64,000 nucleotides of DNA from Aeromicrobium sp. 9AM (GCF_902506105.1 NZ_LR733304.1:930001-994000), one strand, 5' to 3'. Shown: positions 29,786 through 39,085, counted from the first letter of the stretch. Program-made: numbers and translations. The notes: generated by a model not told the origin, from the sequence alone.

Positions 29786-30232
29786 CTACGAGACCGTCAC
29801 CACGCAGGTGTCGGTCTTGCCCTTGTAGGTGCCGGTGATCGTCGCCGACCCCGTGGCCACCGCGGTGATGAGACCCGAGGCACTGACGGTCGCCTTCGTG
29901 GCGTCCGACGTGGTCCAGGCCGTCAGGGCGGTGACGACCTTGGTGGTCGAACCGTCCTTCAGCGTGGCCGTGGCCACCAGCTGCTGCGTCGCCGCGGCCG
30001 CCTTCGTGGTGGTCGCAGGCGTGACGTCGAGAGACTGAGCGATCGTGTTCCCCTGGAACTTGATCATGTCAGCGTTCTCGGCCGCCTCCTGCGTGTCCTC
30101 GACCGATGACACCACGCCCGGGGTGACCGGGTGGATGCCCTGGTTGCCGTGGATCCCCGGGGAGATCCCGGCCACCGGCGGCAGGAAGTCCCCTGCCACC
30201 GGGTCGACCGCTGCGTCACGCAGCGTGGTCAC
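29786..30232 (-). CDS. Capsid decoration-like protein with BIG2 (Ig-like) domain
   Basis: 148-residue protein encoded next to the major capsid gene, overlapping it by four bases (GTGA). The C-terminal half is a bacterial Ig-like type 2 domain (about 70-148; DGSTTKVVTALTAWTTSDAT ... ATITGTYKGKT). Ig-like domains on capsids often help weak attachment to cell surfaces. The head location is inferred from gene order. Confidence 0.7.
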   Translation of the reverse strand: MTTLRDAAVDPVAGDFLPPVAGISPGIHGNQGIHPVTPGVVSSVEDTQEAAENADMIKFQGNTIAQSLDVTPATTTKAAAATQQLVATATLKDGSTTKVVTALTAWTTSDATKATVSASGLITAVATGSATITGTYKGKTDTCVVTVS

Positions 30233-31176
30233 GGGACGACCTGGATTGCGGTGTCCACCGCCGCGGCCTTCGTCGCCTTGAGAGCGACACCGACCGGCCC
30301 GAGCTCGACCTCACCGGTCTTCACCGCGCCGGCCGACGTGAAGTCCGGCAGGTAGGCCGAGACGACACTGCCGCCGACGGTCGAGACACCGTGGAAGGCG
30401 TCCAGGCCGAAGCGGACCGCGTAGAGCGCGGACTTCTTGGCCGTGATCGGCACGACGTCGGACGCCGACCCGGCCTTGAACCCGGCGTCGACGAGCACGG
30501 CGCCGTTGTACTCCACGATCGTGGTGTCACGGGGACCCACACGCGTGGTGTACATGTTGGCGAAGCGCATCGCAGCCTTGATCAACTGGATGACCTTCTT
30601 GTTGGAGATCAGCGCACCCGCCTCGCCGTCGAGCTGCGCGAGCAGGTCGTCGACCGTGGTCAGGACGAAGAACGCCTTGGCCTGGTCCATCGTGCCGGAC
30701 CAGTCGTACGTCGTCGTGTCCTCGGTGGACGAACCGGTGAGGGCCTTCTTCAGCCCGTCGAACGAGTCGGCGTTGACCGCGGAGTCACCGTTGATCACGG
30801 CGTCACCGAACAGGGCCTTGGCGGCCTTGATCTTCTGCGAGGACTGCAGCGCCACCTCGGCGGAGGCGGCGGGCCCGATCTTCGCGAGGACGCGGTCGAT
30901 CTGGTACGCGCCACCGAGGACCTTGAGGTCCGTGGTGAACTGCTGCGTGGTGACCTCGGTGGGTGAGTACTCCGAGTTGACGGCGCGGAACTCGGCCGTC
31001 GGGGCGGTGACGAGTCGGCGGTAGCCGTACGTCAGGGTCCCGCCGCCGCCGGCGGGGTTGACCGCGTCGTCGAAGGTGATCAGGTCGAGGATCGGGTTGG
31101 TCCGGAACTCGTCGATCACCGCCGCGTCGTAGTCGGTCTGGGCGTTCTGCATCGCCTGGGCGAGTGTGACTGGCAT
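30229..31176 (-). CDS. Major capsid protein (HK97 fold)
   Basis: 315-residue coat protein after the scaffold gene. Features include LAQAMQNAQTDYDAAVIDEF at the N-terminus, a long helix region (LALTTVDDLLAQLDGEAGAL-like), and NGAVLVDAGFK in the A-domain. It corresponds to actinophage capsids paired with SPP1-type portals. AAGGAGCGCACC precedes ATG 31176. Confidence 0.85.
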   Translation of the reverse strand: MPVTLAQAMQNAQTDYDAAVIDEFRTNPILDLITFDDAVNPAGGGGTLTYGYRRLVTAPTAEFRAVNSEYSPTEVTTQQFTTDLKVLGGAYQIDRVLAKIGPAASAEVALQSSQKIKAAKALFGDAVINGDSAVNADSFDGLKKALTGSSTEDTTTYDWSGTMDQAKAFFVLTTVDDLLAQLDGEAGALISNKKVIQLIKAAMRFANMYTTRVGPRDTTIVEYNGAVLVDAGFKAGSASDVVPITAKKSALYAVRFGLDAFHGVSTVGGSVVSAYLPDFTSAGAVKTGEVELGPVGVALKATKAAAVDTAIQVVP

Positions 31177-31193
31177 GGTGCGCTCCTTGTGCG

Positions 31194-31973
31194 CTAGGTG
31201 CCGAGCGCCGTGTTGACGGCGTCCTGCATGGAGGGGGCTTCTGTTCTCTTCGGTCCGCCGCCACCGCCCGGGTGGTCAACGCTGCTCGAGCCCGGCGCCT
31301 GGCCGGCCTTGAGCTTGGGGTTGGCATCGACTGCCGTCTTGATGACCTCGCCGACCTTCGTGTCGAAGTCCGACGCGTTGGGGTCGAGGTCTGACAGCTT
31401 CGCCAGGAAGCTGCTGGAATCGAGGAGGGCTTCGGGGTCGCCCTGGTGCTTGCCGGCTGTCTTGAACACGGCGAGGTGGACCTGCGCGGTCCGCTCGCTG
31501 GTCTTGGACTGCTCGATCTGCTTGGCGAGCTCGGCGGGGTCGACGGGCTCGTCGTCCTTGACGAGGCCGATCGCCTTGCCGATGGACTGGGCGAGCTCGG
31601 CGCGGGCCTCGTCGGCGGCCTGCTGCTTGGCGGTGGTGCGGGTGGACGCGTTCTCCTTGCGGAGGTCGCCGATCATCTTGACCAGGGCGTCGCGGTCCTC
31701 GGGGAGCTTGTCGTCCGGGGCGGGCGGAGGGGCGGGCGGAGGCGTGGCCGGAGGGGTGGCTGCCGGCGGTGTGGCCGGGGGCGTCGACGGAGGAGTGGAC
31801 GCAGGCGGCGTGGCAGGTGGGGTTGCGGGAGGAGTCGCCGGTGGGGTCGGCTCGACGCCTGCGGGCTCGGAGCCGCCGCCGATCATGAACCGGGGTCGGC
31901 CGTCGCGGGTGAAGTAGATGGGCTCCCGGTAGTTGCGGCCGGTGAGCGGGTGGGTCTGGCTGGTTGTGGACAT
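31194..31973 (-). CDS. Scaffolding protein with TPPA repeats
   Basis: 259-residue internal scaffold. A Pro/Thr/Ala linker of repeated TPPA units (about 43-87) precedes a highly charged helical region (about 88-165; ALVKMIGDLRKENASTRTTA) and a C-terminal segment that probably contacts the capsid protein. Start ATG 31973 gives MSTTSQTHPL. Typical position immediately before the capsid gene. Confidence 0.78.
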   Translation of the reverse strand: MSTTSQTHPLTGRNYREPIYFTRDGRPRFMIGGGSEPAGVEPTPPATPPATPPATPPASTPPSTPPATPPAATPPATPPPAPPPAPDDKLPEDRDALVKMIGDLRKENASTRTTAKQQAADEARAELAQSIGKAIGLVKDDEPVDPAELAKQIEQSKTSERTAQVHLAVFKTAGKHQGDPEALLDSSSFLAKLSDLDPNASDFDTKVGEVIKTAVDANPKLKAGQAPGSSSVDHPGGGGGPKRTEAPSMQDAVNTALGT

Positions 31974-32063
31974 GCTGAGCCTCCTGGACTCTTCGTGGGT
32001 GCGCGCCTGGCGCAGGGTGAAGCGCCCGTCCACCTGGAACGGGTCGTGTGTGGGGCGGGTCAG

Positions 32064-33122
32064 CTACAGGGCGCCGAGGCGCTCACGCTGCGGCTGACGC
32101 TTCGCCGGCGTCTCGTCGACATGCTTACGGATCCGGGCCTGCCAGTCCCGAACCTTCGCGTCCGCAGCCGCCTTCGCGTTGTCGTCCAACGCTGCAGCGG
32201 AGCGACGCTTCCACTGACGGACACCACGCTCGAGGCGGCGCAGCTCCTGCCGGGCCCGGTCGCCCTCAGGATCCGCCGTGTCCGTGGGGACCTCGGTGAC
32301 ACCCGGCTGATACAGGGCGATCGAGTGGCGGCAGTTCGGGTGGAACAGGCCCTCGTCCTCGGCCTCGTCCAACGTGGCCTCGACCTCGATGTCGTCGATC
32401 CGCGGCGCCCCGGTCAGGGATAGGATCTTGCCCTCCCACGGCTCGCAGAGCTCGCACTCCTGCGGGGCGTCGGACACGATGACCAGGTCCTCACCGGCTG
32501 CGACCATCTGATCGCGGTACGCCGACGTCACAGCCTTCGAGGTGGCGGTCCGGGTTGCCATCTCCGCGTACGACTCGAGGGCCCAGTTGCGGCCAGCCTG
32601 GTCGATGAACCCGCTGATGCCACGGTTCGCGAAAGCGTCGAGCGCCGACTGCGCAGCCTGCAACCTGGTCTGGGTGCCGAGCAGCACCTGCGGTGACGTT
32701 GACGCCACCACAGCCCGGTACGTGTCCAGCGTCTGCCGCAGGATGTGGGGGTGGGTGCCGACGGTGGCTCGGATCGTCTCGCCGACGAGCGCCTCCACTG
32801 CGGGCAGCGCGGGCGGTACGACCAGACCCTGGCGGATCAGCTCGGCGAGGTCGGCCATGGCCACCGCGGTGCCACGGTTCGCGGCCTTGCTCAACGTGAG
32901 CGCGAGCTCGGCGGCGACCTGACGTCCGGTCCTGTCCAACAGCCCGCGGGCCTGAGCCTGCAGCAGCTGCACCTGCAGGAGCTTCAGCTCGGCCCAGTCG
33001 GGGGCGTCCATGTCCTTCTTCAGGTAGCCCGCGATCAGGAGCAGCAGTCTGCGTTCGGCTTCCTGGTAGTGCGCCGCGACCCCTGCCGAGAGGTTCTCGG
33101 TGTACGAGGGTGAGACCGGCAT
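32064..33122 (-). CDS. Minor capsid protein (phage minor head, zinc-motif type)
   Basis: 352-residue protein following the portal, as SPP1 gp7/phage minor capsid 2 proteins do. The C-terminal half has the conserved cluster ECELCEPWEGK ... HPNCRHSI, a likely metal-binding motif. These proteins sit inside the head near the portal and help DNA exit. C-terminal basic tail. Confidence 0.8.
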   Translation of the reverse strand: MPVSPSYTENLSAGVAAHYQEAERRLLLLIAGYLKKDMDAPDWAELKLLQVQLLQAQARGLLDRTGRQVAAELALTLSKAANRGTAVAMADLAELIRQGLVVPPALPAVEALVGETIRATVGTHPHILRQTLDTYRAVVASTSPQVLLGTQTRLQAAQSALDAFANRGISGFIDQAGRNWALESYAEMATRTATSKAVTSAYRDQMVAAGEDLVIVSDAPQECELCEPWEGKILSLTGAPRIDDIEVEATLDEAEDEGLFHPNCRHSIALYQPGVTEVPTDTADPEGDRARQELRRLERGVRQWKRRSAAALDDNAKAAADAKVRDWQARIRKHVDETPAKRQPQRERLGAL

Positions 33123-33131
33123 GGGTGAACG

Positions 33132-34706
33132 CTACTCCGGTGCTGGCGGCACGTCAGCCGGCTCGGCCTCCGGGTCGCCGGGCATCGGTGGGAGGTCCAC
33201 GCTCATGCTGTTCTCCGCCACGATCAGCGCGACCTCGTCGTCGATCTGCTTCGCGTCCCAGTCCGGGTGCTGCGCGGAGACGAGAGTCTTGGTCGACGCG
33301 GCCTGCGCGACCCGCAGCGCCTGGGCCGTACGCGCCAACGCTTCGGGGTCAGCCTGGACGGCGTCCGCGAACTCCATGTCGACCTGCTCGGGGTCGACGT
33401 CCTTGCTGAAGATGGCCTTGTCGACGGCCAACAGCTTGCGCAGGATCCGCAGCTGGCGGGGCATCAGCAACCGGATCTTGCGATCGCGGGTCAGGTACGA
33501 CCGGTTCTGCTCCGACACGACCTCGGTCGCGGTCTTCATCCCACCGCCGGCGTCCTCGCCGAACGTCTCGGCCGAGTAGCCGGCCGTACGCAGCGCGGCC
33601 TTGACCAGGCCGGTGACGGTGGCGGCGTGCTGCTCGACACGGATCTCGAACTGCACGTCTGTGATCGGGACCCCGTCACCCTCGGTCGATGGGGGCACGT
33701 TGAGCTTCTCGTAGACGTCCTGGTCGAGGTCGAAGAATGCGCCCTGCCCGCGGCCGGCGGACTGGAGCATGTAGCCGGGGACGATGATGCGGCCCTTGCC
33801 GAGCCGGACGTCACGCATCCATGACGAGTAGGCCTCGTCGATGGCGTCCATGATGCCTTCGATGCCGGCGAGGTCGGAGCGTCCGAGGTTCCGGCCGAGG
33901 GGGTCCTTGCGGAGGAGGCGCTGGGGGTACTGGTTGGGGAAGTACTCCACGGCCAGGCCGGGGGACTGGGTGGAGATCTTCGACTCGGCGTCGACGGCAC
34001 CGGCGAGGGCCTGGGTGGAGGGGTGCTCCTCGAGCGGGTGCACGGTGCCGAGGTTGTCCTTGGTGCCCTTGAACAGCTGGTGGAAGATCACGCCCACGCC
34101 CTGGCTGTCGAGCTCGTGGTGCTCGAGGTGACGCCAGACGACCTGGTCGTCGGCCTGCACCTCCCACCAGAACGTGACCTCGACGAGCTCCTTCCACCGG
34201 AACACGGGGTACGCGCCGTCGGCGTCGATGTTGGTGATGAACGCACCCTCGGGACGGTTCGCGTCCCAGGTGACGCGCTGGAACCCGCCACCGAGGGCGG
34301 CTGACAGCTCGGCCGACTCGGCCATGGTTGACAGGATGCCGTTGTCGGCGAGGTCGTCGAGCAGGGTCTGTGTGCCAGCGTGGTCGGACTTGATCGACGG
34401 CGGCTCAGCGAACAGCAGGTCAGCGGACGCCTGGCAAATGTCGGACGCCAGCGGCACGTGGAGGAAGTCGCGGCGCTTCGTCAGGTCACCGAGGGGCCGG
34501 CCCCACCAGAAGCGGGCCACCGCACCGACGGCGCCGCCCCTGTATTGGGCGGGCTTGTCGATGCGGGTGGTGGACTGGACACGGGTGTAGACCCGCTGCA
34601 GTTCGCCGGGGTCGCCGGAGTACCAGGCGGAGTGCTCGGCGTACTTCGCTGCGACGTTGCCGAAGTCGGCCGGCGGCCACAGGGTGTTCGGGCGGGGGAG
34701 CGGCAT
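33132..34706 (-). CDS. Portal protein
   Basis: 524-residue SPP1/A118-type portal that forms the dodecameric DNA entry ring. Segments such as ADLLFAEPPSIKSDHAGTQT, WWEVQADDQVVWRHLEHHEL and SDLAGIEGIMDAIDEAYSSW are characteristic. It is placed between terL and the minor capsid gene. Confidence 0.88.
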   Translation of the reverse strand: MPLPRPNTLWPPADFGNVAAKYAEHSAWYSGDPGELQRVYTRVQSTTRIDKPAQYRGGAVGAVARFWWGRPLGDLTKRRDFLHVPLASDICQASADLLFAEPPSIKSDHAGTQTLLDDLADNGILSTMAESAELSAALGGGFQRVTWDANRPEGAFITNIDADGAYPVFRWKELVEVTFWWEVQADDQVVWRHLEHHELDSQGVGVIFHQLFKGTKDNLGTVHPLEEHPSTQALAGAVDAESKISTQSPGLAVEYFPNQYPQRLLRKDPLGRNLGRSDLAGIEGIMDAIDEAYSSWMRDVRLGKGRIIVPGYMLQSAGRGQGAFFDLDQDVYEKLNVPPSTEGDGVPITDVQFEIRVEQHAATVTGLVKAALRTAGYSAETFGEDAGGGMKTATEVVSEQNRSYLTRDRKIRLLMPRQLRILRKLLAVDKAIFSKDVDPEQVDMEFADAVQADPEALARTAQALRVAQAASTKTLVSAQHPDWDAKQIDDEVALIVAENSMSVDLPPMPGDPEAEPADVPPAPE

Positions 34707-34981
34707 CAGGGCACCTGGCCCTCGTCGAGGACCTCGACCCGGAAGGGTGCGATGCCACCGAGCATGGTGAGCCAGATCTTCCCGCCGGCGGCGAGGTGCT
34801 CCAGCTCGCCGTCTTCGAGCTCGAGCATCATCGACAGCTCGGCGAGGTCGGCCTCACCGCGTTTGATGAGCGCCTCGACGGGTCGGATCTGATCGTTGGT
34901 CAGGTCGCCGTCGGGTGCGGCGACGATCTGCCGCACGGTGCCGGGCTGGACCAGGCTGTCGGGGATCATGGTGGGGCGCAT
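34706..34981 (-). CDS. Small protein between terminase and portal
   Basis: 91-residue acidic protein overlapping both neighbours by one base, so tightly coupled. It contains a helical segment (IRPVEALIKRGEADLAELSM). Function not recognised; the location suggests a packaging or portal assembly accessory. Confidence 0.65.
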   Translation of the reverse strand: MRPTMIPDSLVQPGTVRQIVAAPDGDLTNDQIRPVEALIKRGEADLAELSMMLELEDGELEHLAAGGKIWLTMLGGIAPFRVEVLDEGQVP

Positions 34982-36285
34982 CAGGCTGCCTCCGTCCAGG
35001 GGGTCTCGTCGTCAGCGCCAGGCGCGGTCGGGGATGCGGTCAGGGTCGGGATGTCGTCACGCCACAGAGCGCGGGCCGAGTGGATCGCGTAGCGCCACCC
35101 GTCGACCTCGTGGTCGTTGACCTTGAGCGGGGCGTCCTCGCCCTTCTCGGTCTTCTTCGGGTCCCACGCGTACCCGGGGATCTGCTCGACCAGGTGCGGG
35201 CAGTTCTCGCCGACCACCATGAGCTGGTCGGTGGACAGCAGTGACGCGATGGTGCGGATGCCGGGGAGGACCCGGTTGGCTCCGTTCGCGACGTTGTTGA
35301 TGCCGTCGGTGAACAGCTGGACTTTGAACGATGCGGCCGCCGGGTCGACGAACACCCACTCGGGGTCACGCCACGAAGGTTGTGTCCGTTTCGCCAACCA
35401 GGTGCGCAGCGACAGCGACTGGGCGGCGTCGGTCTGCCCGGTCGGTGGGGCCCACTCGTCGATCGTCCAGAGCTTCTGCTTGGCGAGGCCGACGAGGAGG
35501 CCGCGGGTCGGGTTGGTGGTGCCGTAGTCGACGCCGAGCGCGAGCACGCGTTCCATGTCGGGCAGGTCGGCGAGGGTGACGACGTGGAGCTCTGGGTCCC
35601 ACATGTCGTAGATCGCGCCCTCGGCCTGGACCCACTCGCCGAGGATGAAGCGGCGGTACCAGAGACCGGTGAACTCGCGCTTGATCGACTCGACATAGGC
35701 GGCGGCGAGCGAGGGGTTGTCGTCGAGGGTGAAGTGGAACCGGCGCCAGTCGGGCAGCTGGCCCATCCGGTCGAGGAACTTCTTCTTCAGCCAGTGGGCC
35801 GGCGAGTCCGGGTTCGTGGTCCCGAAGAGCTGCGCGCCGGGAACGGACATGCGGCCGAGGAGCTGGGTGAAGAACTCCTCACCGATGACGGTGACCTCGT
35901 CGACGTACGCCAGCGCGACGGTCATGCCTCGGATGACCTTCTCGGACTTCACGTCGTGGGCGCCGAGGACGTGGACGGTGCGGCCCAGGATGCGGACGGT
36001 CGGTGCGCCGTAGTTCCCAATCACCGCGAGTGAGGCCTGGCCGAACAGGCCGGTGTCCTGCATCGGGGAGATGACGTTGCGCCAGACGGCGTCGCGGGTG
36101 CGGCCGATCATGACGATCTCGCCACCGCGGGGGCACAGCAGCACGGCGATGAGGAACCGGATGATCGAGGCGATGGTCTTGCCGGAGCGGATCGACCCGT
36201 CCCAGATGTTGACGCGGCCCAACGATTCGCGGATCGACTGGTCTTGCTTCGCCGACAGCGGCGAGACCAGGTCAGGCGTCGGCAT
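34981..36285 (-). CDS. terL: Terminase large subunit
   Basis: 434-residue packaging motor. The ATPase has Walker A GSIRSGKT (30-37) and Walker B ALAYVDEVTV with D129/E130; the C-terminal RNase H-like nuclease shows D253 in GVDYGTT. ATG 36285 starts MPTPDLVSPLSAKQ and overlaps terS by 14 bases; the longer frame upstream is not homologous sequence. Confidence 0.92.
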   Translation of the reverse strand: MPTPDLVSPLSAKQDQSIRESLGRVNIWDGSIRSGKTIASIIRFLIAVLLCPRGGEIVMIGRTRDAVWRNVISPMQDTGLFGQASLAVIGNYGAPTVRILGRTVHVLGAHDVKSEKVIRGMTVALAYVDEVTVIGEEFFTQLLGRMSVPGAQLFGTTNPDSPAHWLKKKFLDRMGQLPDWRRFHFTLDDNPSLAAAYVESIKREFTGLWYRRFILGEWVQAEGAIYDMWDPELHVVTLADLPDMERVLALGVDYGTTNPTRGLLVGLAKQKLWTIDEWAPPTGQTDAAQSLSLRTWLAKRTQPSWRDPEWVFVDPAAASFKVQLFTDGINNVANGANRVLPGIRTIASLLSTDQLMVVGENCPHLVEQIPGYAWDPKKTEKGEDAPLKVNDHEVDGWRYAIHSARALWRDDIPTLTASPTAPGADDETPWTEAA

Positions 36286-36775
36286 CGGGGTCAGCGGGCT
36301 TGAAGCCGAACGCTGCGGCCAGGTCGGTGATGAGCGATCGCGCGGCCGCGGTGCCGCCGTCGTTGCGGGCGGCTTCGATGCGCAGCGACGCGTTGGCGGC
36401 CGAGGTGGACGCCTGCATGATCTTGAGCTTGTCGGCGAAGATCGGCTCGTCGAGCTCGGTGCTGTTGTAGGTGTTGTCCTTGCCGCCGAAGTTGAACGCG
36501 ATGCACGGCTCCCACAACTGCCGGCGCAACCGTTGGGCGTCCTCGAGGTAGTCAAGCTCGAGCTGTGCACGCAGTGCGGCGGCGTCGGCCTTCTTCGCGG
36601 CAGTGGCGGCTTCGGTCTTGCTCCGGTCGAACGTCAGGCCGGCAGCGTGGACGGTCTTGGTGACGGTCGCTGCCGCGCGGCCGGTCTCGCGGGCGATGTC
36701 GTTGCGGGACTTGCCTTCGCCGTGGAGTTTGAGGATCAGCGCGCGGTCGGTGTCGCTGATGGGTGGCAACGCCAT
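36272..36775 (-). CDS. terS: Terminase small subunit
   Basis: 167-residue DNA-recognition subunit. N-terminal HTH (about 5-45; DRALILKLHGEGKSRNDIAR ... TVTKTVHAAG) followed by helices for oligomerisation (ADAAALRAQLELDYLEDAQR). It opens the late, leftward operon. Confidence 0.82.
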   Translation of the reverse strand: MALPPISDTDRALILKLHGEGKSRNDIARETGRAAATVTKTVHAAGLTFDRSKTEAATAAKKADAAALRAQLELDYLEDAQRLRRQLWEPCIAFNFGGKDNTYNSTELDEPIFADKLKIMQASTSAANASLRIEAARNDGGTAAARSLITDLAAAFGFKPADPDADA

Positions 36776-36830
36776 GGCGGGTCACCTCGCAGCGGGGAGG
36801 ACGGCGCCTGGCCTGTCCTGGAATGACGAA

Positions 36831-36856
36831 ACCCCGGGCCGCCTGGGCTCCGGGGT
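36831..36856 (-). terminator. Terminator-like hairpin between early and late regions
   Basis: ACCCCGG (36831-36837) pairs with CCGGGGT (36850-36856). On the minus strand TTTC follows. It probably ends early leftward transcripts. The surrounding 173-base gap (36776-36948) has no gene and is a candidate place for the late promoter and the packaging site. Confidence 0.55.
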
Positions 36857-36948
36857 CTGACTGTGGCTAGAGACACTTCTCCCGCCACGGCCTATGGTGA
36901 GGCACGATCACGCGGAATGCAAGTGACCGTGACCGCGGCGGCGTGTCG

Positions 36949-37101
36949 TCACTCGGCGAGCGGTGGCCTCCAGGTGACGTGCAGCGAACACACGGGAACG
37001 CCGACGCCGGGGTAGCGGGCGTACGCCAACGTCACGCCGTCAAGTGGACAGCCGGGGTAGGAGCATGGCGGGATCTCACCGATCCGATCCAGCTCGGGCA
37101 T
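36949..37101 (-). CDS. Small cysteine-containing phage protein (50 aa)
   Basis: Starts ATG 37101, overlapping the previous stop (TGATG). The sequence MPELDRIGEIPPCSYPGCPL ends with VCSLHVTWRPPLAE; C13, C17 and the later CSLH form a plausible zinc site. Last gene of the early operon. Role unknown. Confidence 0.6.
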   Translation of the reverse strand: MPELDRIGEIPPCSYPGCPLDGVTLAYARYPGVGVPVCSLHVTWRPPLAE

Positions 37102-37937
37102 CAGCTGGCCTCGCTCTCGTCCTCGTGGTTCTCCGCCCGGATGTGATCCGCGAGCAGCCCGATCGTCTCGGCCGGCCACGTGGATCCGCAGTCGACGCAC
37201 ATGCCTGACCGGTGCTCGAGCTTGATGCGCAGGCTCCCGCGGACCTCGCACACCGGGCACGTGTTGTCGGGCTTCCACGCCGGGGAGTCCCACCCGGTGA
37301 GGATCCTGGCGGCCGTCCACCACGACCGCAGGTCCAGCTCGAGCTCGTGCTGTGGGCAGCAGGCTCGTTCACGGTCGGCCCGCTTGCGGCCGCACTTCTC
37401 GGCTGACGGCAGCAGGGAGCCGAGCCGCTTCACCGCGGCGGCGGTGTCGGGCAGAGTCTTGTCGTCGTACACGTCGACGAGGCCGAGGCGACGCAGCCAG
37501 GTGAACGCGCCTGTGTCGATGCGCTGGGCGGCGTCGATCGCGTCGAGCCTGGCCGATGGCTTCGACGCGAACGACCGCTGGCCGCCCTCGGTGGATCCGG
37601 ATGCTTCGACCGCGGACCAGAGCTGCTCGAGCAGTGAGGGGCTGCTGGTGATGTGGCGTTGTTGGATCCAGGTCGTCGAGCCGTCGTCGTTGGCGTGGGC
37701 GATCGTGAAGGACTCGCGGCGGATGGTGGCGCTGGTCAGGTCGGTGACGCAGTCGAGGACGTCGACCATGATCGTGGTGTCGATCGCGACGGCGCCGGCG
37801 ATCGTGACGGGGTCGTGGTGTCGGACGGGGTGGACGACGCGCAGCTGGCCGCGGCGGAGGCGTTCGTTGGTGACGCGGTTGCGGAGGTCGTCCTGGTTGA
37901 CGAGGGGTCCGGTGCGGGTTGGGCGGGCGGTGGTCAT
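37101..37937 (-). CDS. Actinophage early protein with C-terminal zinc ribbon
   Basis: 278-residue protein of a family common in actinophage and prophage early regions, possibly a DUF7341-type protein (recalled, not verified). The N-terminal part (LVNQDDLRNRVTNERLRRGQ) is followed by a helical core and a zinc ribbon CPVCEVRGSLRIKLEHRSGM with CVDCG; a further CGRKRADRERACC cluster is present. Start 37937 follows GAAGGAG. Nucleic-acid or protein binding is likely; no activity is assigned. Confidence 0.68.
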   Translation of the reverse strand: MTTARPTRTGPLVNQDDLRNRVTNERLRRGQLRVVHPVRHHDPVTIAGAVAIDTTIMVDVLDCVTDLTSATIRRESFTIAHANDDGSTTWIQQRHITSSPSLLEQLWSAVEASGSTEGGQRSFASKPSARLDAIDAAQRIDTGAFTWLRRLGLVDVYDDKTLPDTAAAVKRLGSLLPSAEKCGRKRADRERACCPQHELELDLRSWWTAARILTGWDSPAWKPDNTCPVCEVRGSLRIKLEHRSGMCVDCGSTWPAETIGLLADHIRAENHEDESEAS

Positions 37938-38161
37938 CGTGTTCTCCTTCGGGGTGGCAGGATCTTGGACCGGTCGATCCGGCCGCTGATGACGGGCTTG
38001 GGCAGGTTGCCGAGGTGCCAGTACTGGCCGCACCGGTAGACGCTGAGGTGCTCGTCGTGGGGCATGCGTCGGCGGATCGCTTTGGCGTCCTGCTTGGTGA
38101 GGTAGCAGTGCTTCCCGCAGGTGGGGCAGAGGCCGACGTAGGACTTGTGGAACGAGGTCAT
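37934..38161 (-). CDS. Small zinc-ribbon phage protein (75 aa)
   Basis: Contains CPTCGKHCYLTKQDAKAIRR and a later YRCGQYWH, giving a four-ligand Cys/His site, then a basic tail. ATG 38161 has GGAGG at 5 bases, and its ATG overlaps the upstream stop (ATGA); an upstream in-frame ATG (38173) is less well placed. Function unknown. Confidence 0.68.
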   Translation of the reverse strand: MTSFHKSYVGLCPTCGKHCYLTKQDAKAIRRRMPHDEHLSVYRCGQYWHLGNLPKPVISGRIDRSKILPPRRRTR

Positions 38162-38325
38162 GGTCGCCTCCACATGCCGGCCGCGATGAGTCTGCGCCTG
38201 GTCGACTGGGCCGGGGAGCGGAGGACCCGGGGTGGCAGGGCGGTGCCGGCTGGTGGGTCGATGCGGGTTTGGGTGAGGACGAAGTCCCAGGGCACGGTGG
38301 CACCGTCACGGAGCTGGTCGCTCAT
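38158..38325 (-). CDS. Small phage protein (55 aa)
   Basis: Short ORF overlapping its neighbours on both sides by ATGA. It begins MSDQLRDGATVPWDFVLTQT and is Pro/Arg-rich towards the end (RSPAQSTRRRLIAAGMWRRP). The double coupling is the main evidence that it is translated. No family recognised. Confidence 0.6.
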   Translation of the reverse strand: MSDQLRDGATVPWDFVLTQTRIDPPAGTALPPRVLRSPAQSTRRRLIAAGMWRRP

Positions 38326-39002
38326 GACCGGGCCTCCGAGCTAGCGGTGGGCAGGAGGCCGCGAAGGGTGGCGACCGACAGGGTCACGTACTCGACACCC
38401 TGCGCTGTCGCTTCGGCGGCAGCCTCGGCCATCATCTCGTCGGTGAACCCGTCGTGGCCGCGGCCGTCCTGTAGGCAGCCGTAGTCTTGGCGTTCGTCGT
38501 AGCGGAGGTTGCAGTCGAGGCACCGGACGTTGCCGAGAGCGCTCCGAACGTTCGCGGCCAGGTCGTCGGCGATCTCCGTGTCGACCAGTTTGCGCACGGC
38601 CTCCAGCGCAGTGCGGGCCTGCTCCTCCTGGTCGATCGCCCAGTTGGTCCGATCCTCCGCAGCCTCGGCCCTCGCGTTGGCTGCGGCCACGTCCCCGAAC
38701 CCAGCAGCGGTGAGCTCGTAGGCGACGTGTGCCCTATGGCGGACGACCACGGGCACCTCTCGGCCATCCGTGACGGCCTTCACCGGGTCGCGCTCAGCGA
38801 GTCCTTCCTCGGGCCCGATCTCCGCGTCCATCGTCCAGCCGCAGTCGCAGATCAGGAAGTCGAGGCCGTCACTCCACGAGTACCCGTGGTCAGCGATCAC
38901 CTCGGCCATGCGTGCCTCGTCGGTCGGGTGCTCCGCCCCCTCGTGCGCGTGGACGCCGTCACGACCGGTCGCGGTGTCGGGCTGGTCTGGGGTGTTGTTC
39001 AT
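38322..39002 (-). CDS. Phage early protein, acidic, with CxxC motif
   Basis: 226-residue acidic protein. A helical central part (ARAEAAEDRTNWAIDQEEQA) is flanked by CDCGW and CLDCNLRYDERQDYGC cysteine groups that may bind zinc. ATG 39002 has AGGAGG at ideal spacing. It is the first gene after the repeat array at 39086-39266. Function unknown. Confidence 0.65.
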   Translation of the reverse strand: MNNTPDQPDTATGRDGVHAHEGAEHPTDEARMAEVIADHGYSWSDGLDFLICDCGWTMDAEIGPEEGLAERDPVKAVTDGREVPVVVRHRAHVAYELTAAGFGDVAAANARAEAAEDRTNWAIDQEEQARTALEAVRKLVDTEIADDLAANVRSALGNVRCLDCNLRYDERQDYGCLQDGRGHDGFTDEMMAEAAAEATAQGVEYVTLSVATLRGLLPTASSEARS

Positions 39003-39085
39003 GCTTCCTCCTGGTGTGTTGGCGGGCCCGCCTTTTGAGGGGCGGGGGTGGTGGGCGGGAGCGGGAGCCACCCTCCCCCTAAAGG

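Noticed and set aside
30229..36775. Degraded prophage remnant
   Set aside because: All expected structural and packaging genes are full-length with intact motifs, so decay is not supported by the sequence.
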